DNA from: Rikenellaceae bacterium
GTDB lineage: Bacteria; Bacteroidota; Bacteroidia; Bacteroidales; UBA932
Direction of reading: 5' to 3'
DNA length: 6,627 bases
Assembly (NCBI GenBank): GCA_900769385.1
Contig: CAAGGO010000386.1
Coordinates: 1 to 6,627 of the forward strand
The notes under the pieces were generated by a model. That model did no database searches and was not told the DNA's origin. It was given only the letters and a program-made list of their open reading frames with translations. A program made the position numbers and the translations under genes. The first letter of the stretch is position 1. Every line of letters starts with the position of its first letter. Below, piece by piece: positions 1-5,791 of this stretch.

Positions 1-92
1 GGACCAGCCTCAATAACGGTGCAAGGGATATTTCTACCCTCTGCATCGAAAACGGAAGTCATTCCGATTTTTTTTCCAATTAATCCAGACAT
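1..92 (-). CDS. rplC: 50S ribosomal protein L3, N-terminal fragment (cut by the window edge)
   Basis: The minus strand reads [15 protein letters not shown] from position 92, then continues through ...PCTVIEAG at the left edge. This is the characteristic start of bacterial L3, including the invariant [10 protein letters not shown] segment. L3 is an early-assembly protein of the large subunit that binds 23S rRNA near the peptidyl transferase centre. Only 30 complete codons of a gene usually slightly over 200 codons long are present. The ATG at 92-90 is the only sensible start, because L3 begins with exactly this segment, and it follows an A-rich stretch typical of Bacteroidota leaders. A promoter and leader lie upstream at 93-249. 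The gene that normally precedes rplC in the S10 operon, rpsJ, is not present upstream. Identification rests on recognition of the conserved N-terminus. Confidence 0.95.
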   Translation of the reverse strand, partial: MSGLIGKKIGMTSVFDAEGRNIPCTVIEAG

Positions 93-165
93 TGGTTTTA
101 ATCAGTTGTTTTTTAGTTAAACTTGAGTTGCATTGCCAGTGATTTTTTCAGTTTTAAAATACGCT

Positions 166-179
166 TCTCAGCGCTGAGA
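166..179 (-). promoter_or_regulatory. 14-base perfect palindrome in the rplC leader
   Basis: TCTCAGCGCTGAGA (166-179) is a perfect inverted repeat. As RNA it could form a 5-bp stem with a GCGC tetraloop; as DNA it would suit a dimeric binding protein. It lies downstream of the predicted rplC start and about 75 bases before the rplC ATG. With the hairpin at 197-215 it makes a two-element leader. Its role is unknown, and a palindrome this short can arise by chance. Confidence 0.35.
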
Positions 180-196
180 TTCAACTGGTTACAACT

Positions 197-215
197 CCCC
201 GCATATTTTGCGGGG
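197..215 (-). promoter_or_regulatory. GC-rich hairpin at the predicted 5' end of the rplC mRNA
   Basis: CCCCGC (197-202) and GCGGGG (210-215) form a perfect 6-bp stem around a 7-base A/T loop. It stands out in an AT-rich region. On the minus strand it falls within a few bases of the predicted transcription start, so the transcript would begin with this stem. It has no T-run after it, so a terminator is unlikely. It could stabilise the mRNA end or form part of an autoregulatory ribosomal protein leader. The structure is seen directly; the function is inference. Confidence 0.5.
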
Positions 216-218
216 CTG

Positions 219-249
219 CAAATGTACGAATTATTTACAAAACAGCAAA
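219..249 (-). promoter_or_regulatory. Bacteroidota-type promoter for rplC
   Basis: Read on the minus strand, the -7 element is TACATTTG (219-226), a perfect match to TAnnTTTG. A TTTG -33 element lies at 246-249, separated by exactly 19 bases. This is the arrangement known for the housekeeping sigma factor of Bacteroidota. Transcription should begin at about position 210-215, giving an rplC leader of roughly 120 nt. It is the best promoter match in the window, which fits strong expression of a ribosomal protein operon. The promoter reading is inferred from consensus only. Confidence 0.75.
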
Positions 250-380
250 ACTTTTTACAGCATAAACACCTCTTTTAAAGAAACATATATATAAAATCCC
301 CCTCCAGTGCCACTACAGACACGATTTGGATACCAAACTTTTTCAATCAATTTCCTCAATTCATTTAAACCATATTTTTT

Positions 381-388
381 TATATTTG
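381..388 (+). promoter_or_regulatory. -7 promoter element of the purF-like gene
   Basis: TATATTTG matches the Bacteroidota -7 word TAnnTTTG. It sits 26 bases before the ATG at 415, giving a short 5' leader of about 20 nt that reads as A-rich sequence directly before the start. No convincing TTTG element is present 19-22 bases upstream, so the -33 half is weak or absent. The position supports a start at 415 rather than at the upstream in-frame ATG at 307. Confidence 0.5.
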
Positions 389-414
389 CACTCACATTAC
401 AAAACAAATACTAT

Positions 415-1836
415 ATGTCTGGATTTTTTGGTTGCGTCTCACGCAATGAGTGTGTAAACGAGGTGTTCTACGGAACAGATTACCATTCACATTTGGGAAC
501 CAAACGCGCCGGTATGGCATTCTACAACGGCAAAAAGTTTGTACGTTCCATCCACTCTCTGGAAAACGGATATTTCAGAAATAAATTTGAAGATGAACTC
601 CCTAAATTCGGGGAATCAAATATGGGTATAGGTGTAATCTCCGATTGCGAGTCTCAGCCTATCACAATTACATCCCATTTGGGCAAATATGCAGTAGTGA
701 CCGTTGCAAGGATAGACAACATTGAGGAGCTTACACAGGAGCTGCTCAGCAACAGACACCACTTTGCAGAGCTTTCAGATTCCACAATCAACGCAACTGA
801 ACTTGTTGCCATCCTCATAGGCCAGGGAAACACCCTTAAGGAGGGTATTGAACTTGCCCAGAAAAAGATTAAGGGATCCTGCTCAATGCTTATCCTTACA
901 GATCACGCAATCTATGCAGCAAGGGACAAGTTTGGCCGTACCCCTATTATAATAGGCAAGAATGACAAAGGCTATGTGTGTGCAAGCGAAAGCTCAAGCT
1001 TTGACAACCTTGACTATTCTTATGTAAGGGATCTTGGTCCTGGTGAAATTGTTCAGATTACAGCAGATGGAGTAAGGGTTGTGACCCCACCGCAGGAGCG
1101 TATGCAGATGTGCTCATTCCTATGGGTTTACTACGGTTACCCAAGTGCAAACTATGAGGGAATAAATGTAGAGGACTCACGTTACCGCAGCGGCGCTGCA
1201 ATGGCACGCAGGGACGCTGACATTGAAGCTGATTTTGCAGCAGGCATTCCGGATTCGGGCGTTGGACACGCAGTAGGATATGTAAATGAAAAAGGCATCC
1301 CTTACAAGAGACCGTTTGTAAAATACACCCCAACCTGGCCACGCAGCTTTATGCCGCAGAACCAGAAGATGAGGGACCTTGTTGCCAAGATGAAACTCCT
1401 TCCAAACGAGCAGTTCACAAGAGACCAGAAGATTGTCTTTATGGACGACAGTATAGTAAGGGGAACCCAGCTTAAGGACAACGTGGTAAAACTGTATGAT
1501 TCCGGCGTGAAGGAGGTTCACATGAGAATTGCCTGTCCTCCACTTATCTTCCCTTGCCCGTTCCTTAACTTCTCAACATCCCGCAGCTCCTTTGACCTTT
1601 ATGCAAGGAGGATCATCAGGGACCTTGAGGGAACAGAGAACCTTACAAATGAAATTTTATTGGAGTACGCTAATCCCGACAGCGAAAAGCATAAGGAGAT
1701 GGTAGACACAATGCGCAAGCATCTGCAGCTTACCACCTTGAAATTCCAGAGACTGGATGACCTTGTAGATGCAATAGGATTGCCTAAATGCAAACTGTGC
1801 ACCCACTGCTGGGACAACAGCAGCTACCTGGAGTAG
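415..1836 (+). CDS. PurF-like amidophosphoribosyltransferase paralogue with a degenerate glutaminase domain
   Basis: This 473-residue protein has the PurF architecture: an N-terminal Ntn glutaminase-like domain (about 1-220) and a C-terminal phosphoribosyltransferase domain (about 230-473). Classical PurF makes phosphoribosylamine from PRPP and glutamine, the first step of purine synthesis, in the cytoplasm. The PRPP loop is intact (IVFMDDSIVRGT, residues 340-351). C233, C381 and the C-terminal C459/C462/C465 group match the Fe-S ligand positions of Bacillus-type PurF. The glutaminase half is altered. The N-terminus is MSGFFG instead of MCGI/VG, so the nucleophile is serine. The GHVRYPTAG segment has become GVISDCESQ (73-81), and the HNGNL segment reads VARIDN (97-102). 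The flexible loop NRYVGRTF is replaced by YTPTWPRSF (304-312). The 415 start places the MSGFFG segment at the N-terminus, as the family requires. I leave the symbol blank because this is probably a paralogue, not the housekeeping PurF. Confidence 0.88.
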   Translation: MSGFFGCVSRNECVNEVFYGTDYHSHLGTKRAGMAFYNGKKFVRSIHSLENGYFRNKFEDELPKFGESNMGIGVISDCESQPITITSHLGKYAVVTVARIDNIEELTQELLSNRHHFAELSDSTINATELVAILIGQGNTLKEGIELAQKKIKGSCSMLILTDHAIYAARDKFGRTPIIIGKNDKGYVCASESSSFDNLDYSYVRDLGPGEIVQITADGVRVVTPPQERMQMCSFLWVYYGYPSANYEGINVEDSRYRSGAAMARRDADIEADFAAGIPDSGVGHAVGYVNEKGIPYKRPFVKYTPTWPRSFMPQNQKMRDLVAKMKLLPNEQFTRDQKIVFMDDSIVRGTQLKDNVVKLYDSGVKEVHMRIACPPLIFPCPFLNFSTSRSSFDLYARRIIRDLEGTENLTNEILLEYANPDSEKHKEMVDTMRKHLQLTTLKFQRLDDLVDAIGLPKCKLCTHCWDNSSYLE

Positions 1837-1862
1837 AAACAACTTAAAAAACTATAAACATC

Positions 1863-1891
1863 GGGAGCCTCCGGAAGGAGGTTCTCTTTTT
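1863..1891 (+). terminator. Rho-independent terminator-like hairpin after the purF-like gene
   Basis: A 10-bp stem (1863-1872 with 1877-1886, two G-U pairs) closes a GGAA tetraloop and is followed by five T residues (1887-1891). It lies 26 bases after the purF-like stop and only 18 bases before the next ATG at 1910. That leaves no room for a separate promoter after it, so it may be a partial terminator or an intercistronic attenuator. An AAGGAGG string occurs inside the hairpin but is about 30 bases from the next start, too far to act as a ribosome binding site. Confidence 0.75.
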
Positions 1892-1909
1892 CATTTAAAA
1901 CAAAAACTT

Positions 1910-4000
1910 ATGAACAAGTGTAAATTAACCCTTACATTGGTATTGTCCCTCTTTATCACCAGTTTAATGGGACAAGAGTATACAGGCCCGTTCACCCATT
2001 CCCTTATGAGTGAGAAAGTATACGACCTTATTGTTGGTGAATCATCGGGAGACAGAGCCTATTATTACATTATGGACATTGCTCCATACGAGAGAGACCG
2101 CAAGAGCGCAGACTATAAAGGTCTGTTTATGGAATCCGTTTATGTAGTGGACAAACTTAAAGCTGCCGGTTTTGCTGATGCCCACACAGAGATTGTAGGC
2201 AAAACAAAAACTTGGGACGGCATCAGCGCAGATGTTTGGGAGGTATCTCCAAGAACTGCAAAACTTGCCGACTACAGGGATTTGGCGGCAATGCTTGGCC
2301 AGGGAAGCAAAAGCGCAGATGTTACAGCTGAGCTCGTATGGGTAGGCTACGGCTCTAAAGAGGAGATTGAGGCGGCAAACGTAAAAGGCAAGATTGCCGT
2401 TACCGAGGCTTCTGCCGGAAGAGTACACAATCTTGCTGTTGAGGCAGGTGCTGTAGGCGTAATTTCATATTACTCTCCACGTCCGCTGGTTGACCCTATC
2501 CAGATTCCAAACAGCGGTATCAGAGGAGGTGACAATGCAACATTCTGCATCAACCTTACCCCAAGAGACGGACACGTTTTGCGTGACAGACTTTTGGCAG
2601 GTGAGAAAATTACCGTTAAAGCAAAGATTGAGACTACAACTGAGGATACAAACATTGAGGTTCCTACTTGCGTAATCAAGGGTTCTGATGCAAATGCAGA
2701 AGAGGTTATCCTTTGTGCTCATCTGTTTGAGGGATACGTAAAGCTTGGTGCAAACGACAACATCTCAGGTTCAGCAGCCCTTATTGAGGTTGCCCGCACC
2801 CTTAACCACCTTATTGAGAGCGGACAGATTGAAAGGCCTAAACGCTCTATCAGATTCATTTGGATTCCTGAATTCCAGGGCTCCATTCCTTGGGCCCAGC
2901 AGAACAAGGAGATCCTGAACAGGACATTGTGCAACATCAATCTTGATATGGTTGGCTTGTGGTTGAGCAAGAGCCAGTCTTTCTATTGCCTTCACAGAAC
3001 TTCAATGGGTAATCCTCATTATCTTAATGATGTAGCAGAGAGCTTCTACCACTATATGGGTGCTACCAACAAGGCGTTTGTGGCTACCGGTGTTGGAAGA
3101 CCTGAAGCAACCAAACCTGTTTACAGCGTTACAGGTTCAAGAGATCCTTTCTATTACTCAATCAATGCCCATTATGGCGCTTCAGACCACGAGGTATTCA
3201 GCGACTGGGGTGTTCAGGCTCCAGGCGTGATTATGATTACCTGGCCGGACAACTACTACCACACTTCTGGCGACCGTCCTGAAATTTGTGACCCTACACA
3301 GCTTCACAGAGCCATTGTACTTGCTGCAGCTTCTGCATACACCATTGCAGGTGCAGATGAGCAGGGTGCTGTAAAGATTGCATCTGAGGTTGCAGGAAAT
3401 GCCGCAAAAAGATTGTCGGTGAAGATGAAACAGGATTTGGCTGCCCTTAACAGTGCAACTGCAGAGAATTTTGCCGCATTATACAGAGATGCCAAATTCC
3501 ACCAGGACGCAATGTTGAACAACGAGGTGGCAACATTGAATACTGTTCTTGAACTTGCCCCTGCTTCAGCTTCTCTTAAAGGGGTTGTTGCAGCAATGGC
3601 AGAGAGTGTAAAAGCAGTATGGAATGCAAACAACAAGAGCATTGACGCCGCTATGAAAGCTAAAGCTTCTGCCCTTGGCACTGCTCCAATCAAGGCAATT
3701 GTCCTTACAGCTGAAGAGAAAGCTGCTGCTAAAGTTTTCCCTAAGAGCACAGCCAAAGTTAAGGAGTTCGGTTACGGCGTATTGAATTCAGTTCCTAGAG
3801 AGCTGATGGCCAAATACGGTTTTGCACAGCGCGGTGCCGTTAAAAATGGTGCAGAGATTGCAAAACTTACCACTACCGGTACAAACAGCATCCTTGATAT
3901 AAAGAAAATGTTGGATGTACAGTTCCCAAGTACAGACTCACTTGAGACCATTACCAAATATGTGGAAATGTTGAAAGAGGCTGGACTTGTTACTTATTAA
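1910..4000 (+). CDS. Secreted M28-type metallopeptidase-like protein with PA insert and C-terminal helical extension
   Basis: This 696-residue protein starts with a signal peptide (1-21, hydrophobic core LTLTLVLSLFITSLM, cut near MG|QEY), so it should be exported. Residues about 130-235 look like a protease-associated insert, ending in repeated beta segments. The M28 zinc-peptidase core (about 250-480) shows five candidate metal ligands: H271 (AHLF), D283 (GANDNISG), E321 (IPEFQGS), D346 (NLDMVG) and H451 (YYHTSGD). M28 enzymes are usually aminopeptidases or carboxypeptidases. The classical HxD aspartate is Phe273 and the usual Glu-Glu pair is Pro320-Glu321. A similar arrangement occurs, as I recall, in DUF4910-type aminopeptidase-like proteins. 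The last 200 residues are an alanine-rich helical region and a small helical module (about 655-696) that may be winged-helix-like. The gene lies 73 bases after the purF-like gene in the same direction and has no visible promoter of its own. The fold assignment is firm; the substrate is unknown. Confidence 0.87.
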   Translation: MNKCKLTLTLVLSLFITSLMGQEYTGPFTHSLMSEKVYDLIVGESSGDRAYYYIMDIAPYERDRKSADYKGLFMESVYVVDKLKAAGFADAHTEIVGKTKTWDGISADVWEVSPRTAKLADYRDLAAMLGQGSKSADVTAELVWVGYGSKEEIEAANVKGKIAVTEASAGRVHNLAVEAGAVGVISYYSPRPLVDPIQIPNSGIRGGDNATFCINLTPRDGHVLRDRLLAGEKITVKAKIETTTEDTNIEVPTCVIKGSDANAEEVILCAHLFEGYVKLGANDNISGSAALIEVARTLNHLIESGQIERPKRSIRFIWIPEFQGSIPWAQQNKEILNRTLCNINLDMVGLWLSKSQSFYCLHRTSMGNPHYLNDVAESFYHYMGATNKAFVATGVGRPEATKPVYSVTGSRDPFYYSINAHYGASDHEVFSDWGVQAPGVIMITWPDNYYHTSGDRPEICDPTQLHRAIVLAAASAYTIAGADEQGAVKIASEVAGNAAKRLSVKMKQDLAALNSATAENFAALYRDAKFHQDAMLNNEVATLNTVLELAPASASLKGVVAAMAESVKAVWNANNKSIDAAMKAKASALGTAPIKAIVLTAEEKAAAKVFPKSTAKVKEFGYGVLNSVPRELMAKYGFAQRGAVKNGAEIAKLTTTGTNSILDIKKMLDVQFPSTDSLETITKYVEMLKEAGLVTY

Positions 4001-4023
4001 TGGAATAACGGATAAAAAAAAGC

Positions 4024-4056
4024 AACTCCTGAAAACCTCAGCTGTTTTCAGGAGTT
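4024..4056. terminator. Bidirectional terminator between convergent genes
   Basis: A perfect 13-bp stem (4024-4036 with 4044-4056) encloses a 7-base loop. On the plus strand it is followed by a T-rich run (4058-4064); on the minus strand the A-run at 4014-4021 becomes a T-run. It therefore serves both the M28-like gene (ends 4000) and the C69 dipeptidase gene (ends 4078). It is the strongest structural signal in the window. Confidence 0.92.
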
Positions 4057-4077
4057 ATTTTTTATTCATCCATTAAT

Positions 4078-5709
4078 CTATTTTGCTACCGCACGTTTAT
4101 ATGTATCAGAATAACCCGGGAACATAGGTTGCGGAGGAACGCGGTCTGAATGACCGTTATTTTTGAATGAACCGTCCTCATTCTGACGTTTTGTGTTGCC
4201 GTCAATGAATTTTACAAGAAGATACTCATCCAAAGCTTTCCATTTTGCAAACAGCTTGTCAGCCTGGCCAACTGAGAAATCAGTAAGGTATTTCTGTACA
4301 TCCTTTCCTGATTTAAGTTTAAGGGCAGCCTCATCTGCAGCAGCAACAGCCTCCATCATTGCAATCTCGTGAGCATCCACATTCTCACGCACCTCCTTGC
4401 CAATATGATTGTAGCGCAAATATGCAAACTGCGCAATACGGTTCTGCAACCAAAACATTGAGGTTGGAGAGTACTGCAACATGCTTCCGTTACCCAAAGC
4501 ATAATGCTCAGAGATACCGTTTATACAAGTGTAGAAAGGTGAAAGCGGAGAAGTGCCTGCATCATCAACTGCAAACCAGAACAAACCTCCAATCTCATCA
4601 GGCAACCAGCTGCGGCACTGGCCAACAAACCAGAAACCTGTCTGCTGGGTTGCAATTGCACGCTCGTTAAGACCTTTTTTACCATCAATCTCAAATGAAG
4701 AAGGTCTCCAGCGGTAAGGCAACTCATTGCCACCTGCAGCAATCCCTTTTGTCATATCAAACTCTGTGCCCTCATAGTGGTCACGCATCATATCTGCAAC
4801 ATCCTTAACGGAAAGTTTCTCCTTAGCTTTAACATAAAGAGGCATACGGTTAGAAGGATTGTCACCGCGTGCAAAATCAAGATATTTCTCCATATCCTCA
4901 TCTCCGTGTTTGTTGAAGAAACTCCACACACGCGCCTCACAAGCTCTCATACCCGAGAAATCAAGTGGTCCGTATGTATCTGCAAAACTGAAATCACTGC
5001 CATCACCCTCATAAAGGCCGCACTCACGTGCGTGGTCAACCACATCTTTTGCATAAAGGCAGTTCTGTGGATCATCCTTAGGGAATGTTGCTATACGTGC
5101 ACAATTGGCGTGAGCCGAGATATAACCGTCGGGAATACGGATTGCAACCCACACTGCACCTTTATTGAGATTTTTGCCGTTCACATATTTTGGTTTGCGG
5201 GCAATGATGTCCATAAACCAGACCTCATTCTTGTCTGCAAAAGAGATTGACTCTCCACTTGATGCATAACCGTATTCATCTGCCAACTGTGTATAGATTT
5301 CAATGGCCTCACGTGCAGTTTTTGCCCTCTGAAGGGTAATGTAAATTAGGGAACCATAATCCAGAATAGCCGTAGTATCTCGGAATTCCTCCCTTCCACC
5401 CCAAGTTGATTCACCAATCAGCACCTGGTGTTCATTCATATTCCCGATAACATTGTATGTATAGGGAACCTGAGGGATATAACCCAAGAAACGCTCTTTA
5501 CCCCACTCACGGACCTCTATCATCTCACCTGGCTTGTGATATCCTCTAGGCATATAAACCAATGTACCATAACGTGTATGCGAGTCTGCCGCATAACTTA
5601 CCATAACCGAACCATCTTTGCTGGCCCCTTTTGAAACCAACAGGTTTGTACAGGCAAAAGAGTCAAAAACCAATGCCAGCAAACACAATAGACATAGAAT
5701 CTTTTTCAT
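4078..5709 (-). CDS. Secreted C69 family dipeptidase (Ntn hydrolase, PepD-like)
   Basis: This 543-residue protein hydrolyses dipeptides by family membership and should act in the periplasm or outside the cell. The signal peptide (1-19, core ILCLLCLLALVF) ends with S-F-A before Cys20, a good signal peptidase I site. Cleavage would leave Cys20 as the free N-terminal nucleophile, as the Ntn mechanism requires. The following CTNLLVSKGASKDGSVMVSYAAD block (20-42) is the C69 hallmark. Other family blocks are GNMNEHQVLIGESTWGGR (89-106), SGESISFADKNEVWFMDI (151-168) and SWLPDEIGGLFWFAVDD (367-383). Length is normal for Bacteroidales members as I recall them. The -3 residue before Cys20 is Ser, not Leu, so this is not a lipobox. 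The start at 5709 gives a complete signal peptide and is 25 bases from a -7 box. The gene converges on the M28-like gene across a shared terminator and is divergent from the serine hydrolase gene. Confidence 0.95.
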   Translation of the reverse strand: MKKILCLLCLLALVFDSFACTNLLVSKGASKDGSVMVSYAADSHTRYGTLVYMPRGYHKPGEMIEVREWGKERFLGYIPQVPYTYNVIGNMNEHQVLIGESTWGGREEFRDTTAILDYGSLIYITLQRAKTAREAIEIYTQLADEYGYASSGESISFADKNEVWFMDIIARKPKYVNGKNLNKGAVWVAIRIPDGYISAHANCARIATFPKDDPQNCLYAKDVVDHARECGLYEGDGSDFSFADTYGPLDFSGMRACEARVWSFFNKHGDEDMEKYLDFARGDNPSNRMPLYVKAKEKLSVKDVADMMRDHYEGTEFDMTKGIAAGGNELPYRWRPSSFEIDGKKGLNERAIATQQTGFWFVGQCRSWLPDEIGGLFWFAVDDAGTSPLSPFYTCINGISEHYALGNGSMLQYSPTSMFWLQNRIAQFAYLRYNHIGKEVRENVDAHEIAMMEAVAAADEAALKLKSGKDVQKYLTDFSVGQADKLFAKWKALDEYLLVKFIDGNTKRQNEDGSFKNNGHSDRVPPQPMFPGYSDTYKRAVAK

Positions 5710-5733
5710 AAATCATTCATATTAATATTGTAA

Positions 5734-5741
5734 CAAAGATA
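5734..5741 (-). promoter_or_regulatory. -7 promoter element for the C69 dipeptidase gene
   Basis: On the minus strand this reads TATCTTTG, a match to TAnnTTTG, ending 25 bases before the ATG at 5709. No clear TTTG element is seen at the expected distance further upstream, so the promoter rests on the -7 word and position. It lies only 11 bases from the oppositely oriented -7 box at 5753-5760. Confidence 0.5.
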
Positions 5742-5752
5742 GAAATTTACCC

Positions 5753-5760
5753 TAAATTTG
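5753..5760 (+). promoter_or_regulatory. -7 promoter element for the serine hydrolase gene
   Basis: TAAATTTG matches TAnnTTTG and lies 31 bases before the ATG at 5792. A TTG at 5728-5730, 22 bases upstream, is a possible but weak -33 element. That -33 position falls downstream of the divergent -7 box at 5734-5741, so the two promoters overlap physically. Confidence 0.5.
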
Positions 5761-5791
5761 TATAGCTAATAAAACTTCAAAACTTTTCACT

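Larger units (their letters stand above)
93..414. other. Divergent intergenic region between rplC and the purF-like gene
   Basis: This 322-base gap holds no convincing gene on either strand. The minus side (93-249) carries the rplC promoter and a leader of about 120 nt containing a GC-rich hairpin and a 14-base palindrome, listed separately. The plus side has a -7 box at 381-388, about 26 bases before the purF-like start. The stretch from about 250 to 380 is AT-rich, and I see nothing definable in it. An open frame extends the purF-like gene back to an ATG at 307, but its 36 extra residues have no family resemblance and would span the promoter. No trace of rpsJ is found in any minus-strand frame here. 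Confidence 0.75.

Noticed and set aside
113..133. Minus-strand mini-ORF (M-Q-L-K-F-N) just before rplC
   Set aside because: Six codons with no composition bias suggesting attenuation. The frame upstream of it was also read as a possible rpsJ remnant and does not resemble S10.
181..204. Minus-strand mini-ORF (M-R-G-V-V-T-S) overlapping the rplC leader hairpin
   Set aside because: Seven codons beginning in the hairpin loop and running through its 3' arm, with no supporting signal. A chance ORF is the simplest explanation.
307..414. Upstream in-frame extension of the purF-like gene from the ATG at 307
   Set aside because: The 36 extra residues have no PurF resemblance, would bury the family's N-terminal segment, and overlap the -7 box at 381-388. 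The 415 start fits the family.
1875..1880. Shine-Dalgarno-like AAGGAG before the M28-like gene
   Set aside because: It is about 30 bases from the ATG and locked in the 3' arm and loop of the terminator hairpin. Bacteroidota starts usually do without such sites.
3304..3756. 150-codon minus-strand open frame inside the M28-like gene
   Set aside because: It is a shadow of the alanine-rich C-terminal coding region on the plus strand: low-complexity Ala/Ser/Phe composition, no family resemblance.
4777..5250. 157-codon plus-strand open frame antisense to the C69 dipeptidase gene
   Set aside because: The conserved C69 blocks on the minus strand explain this region. The plus-strand translation is rich in Cys, His and Ile with no recognisable domain.
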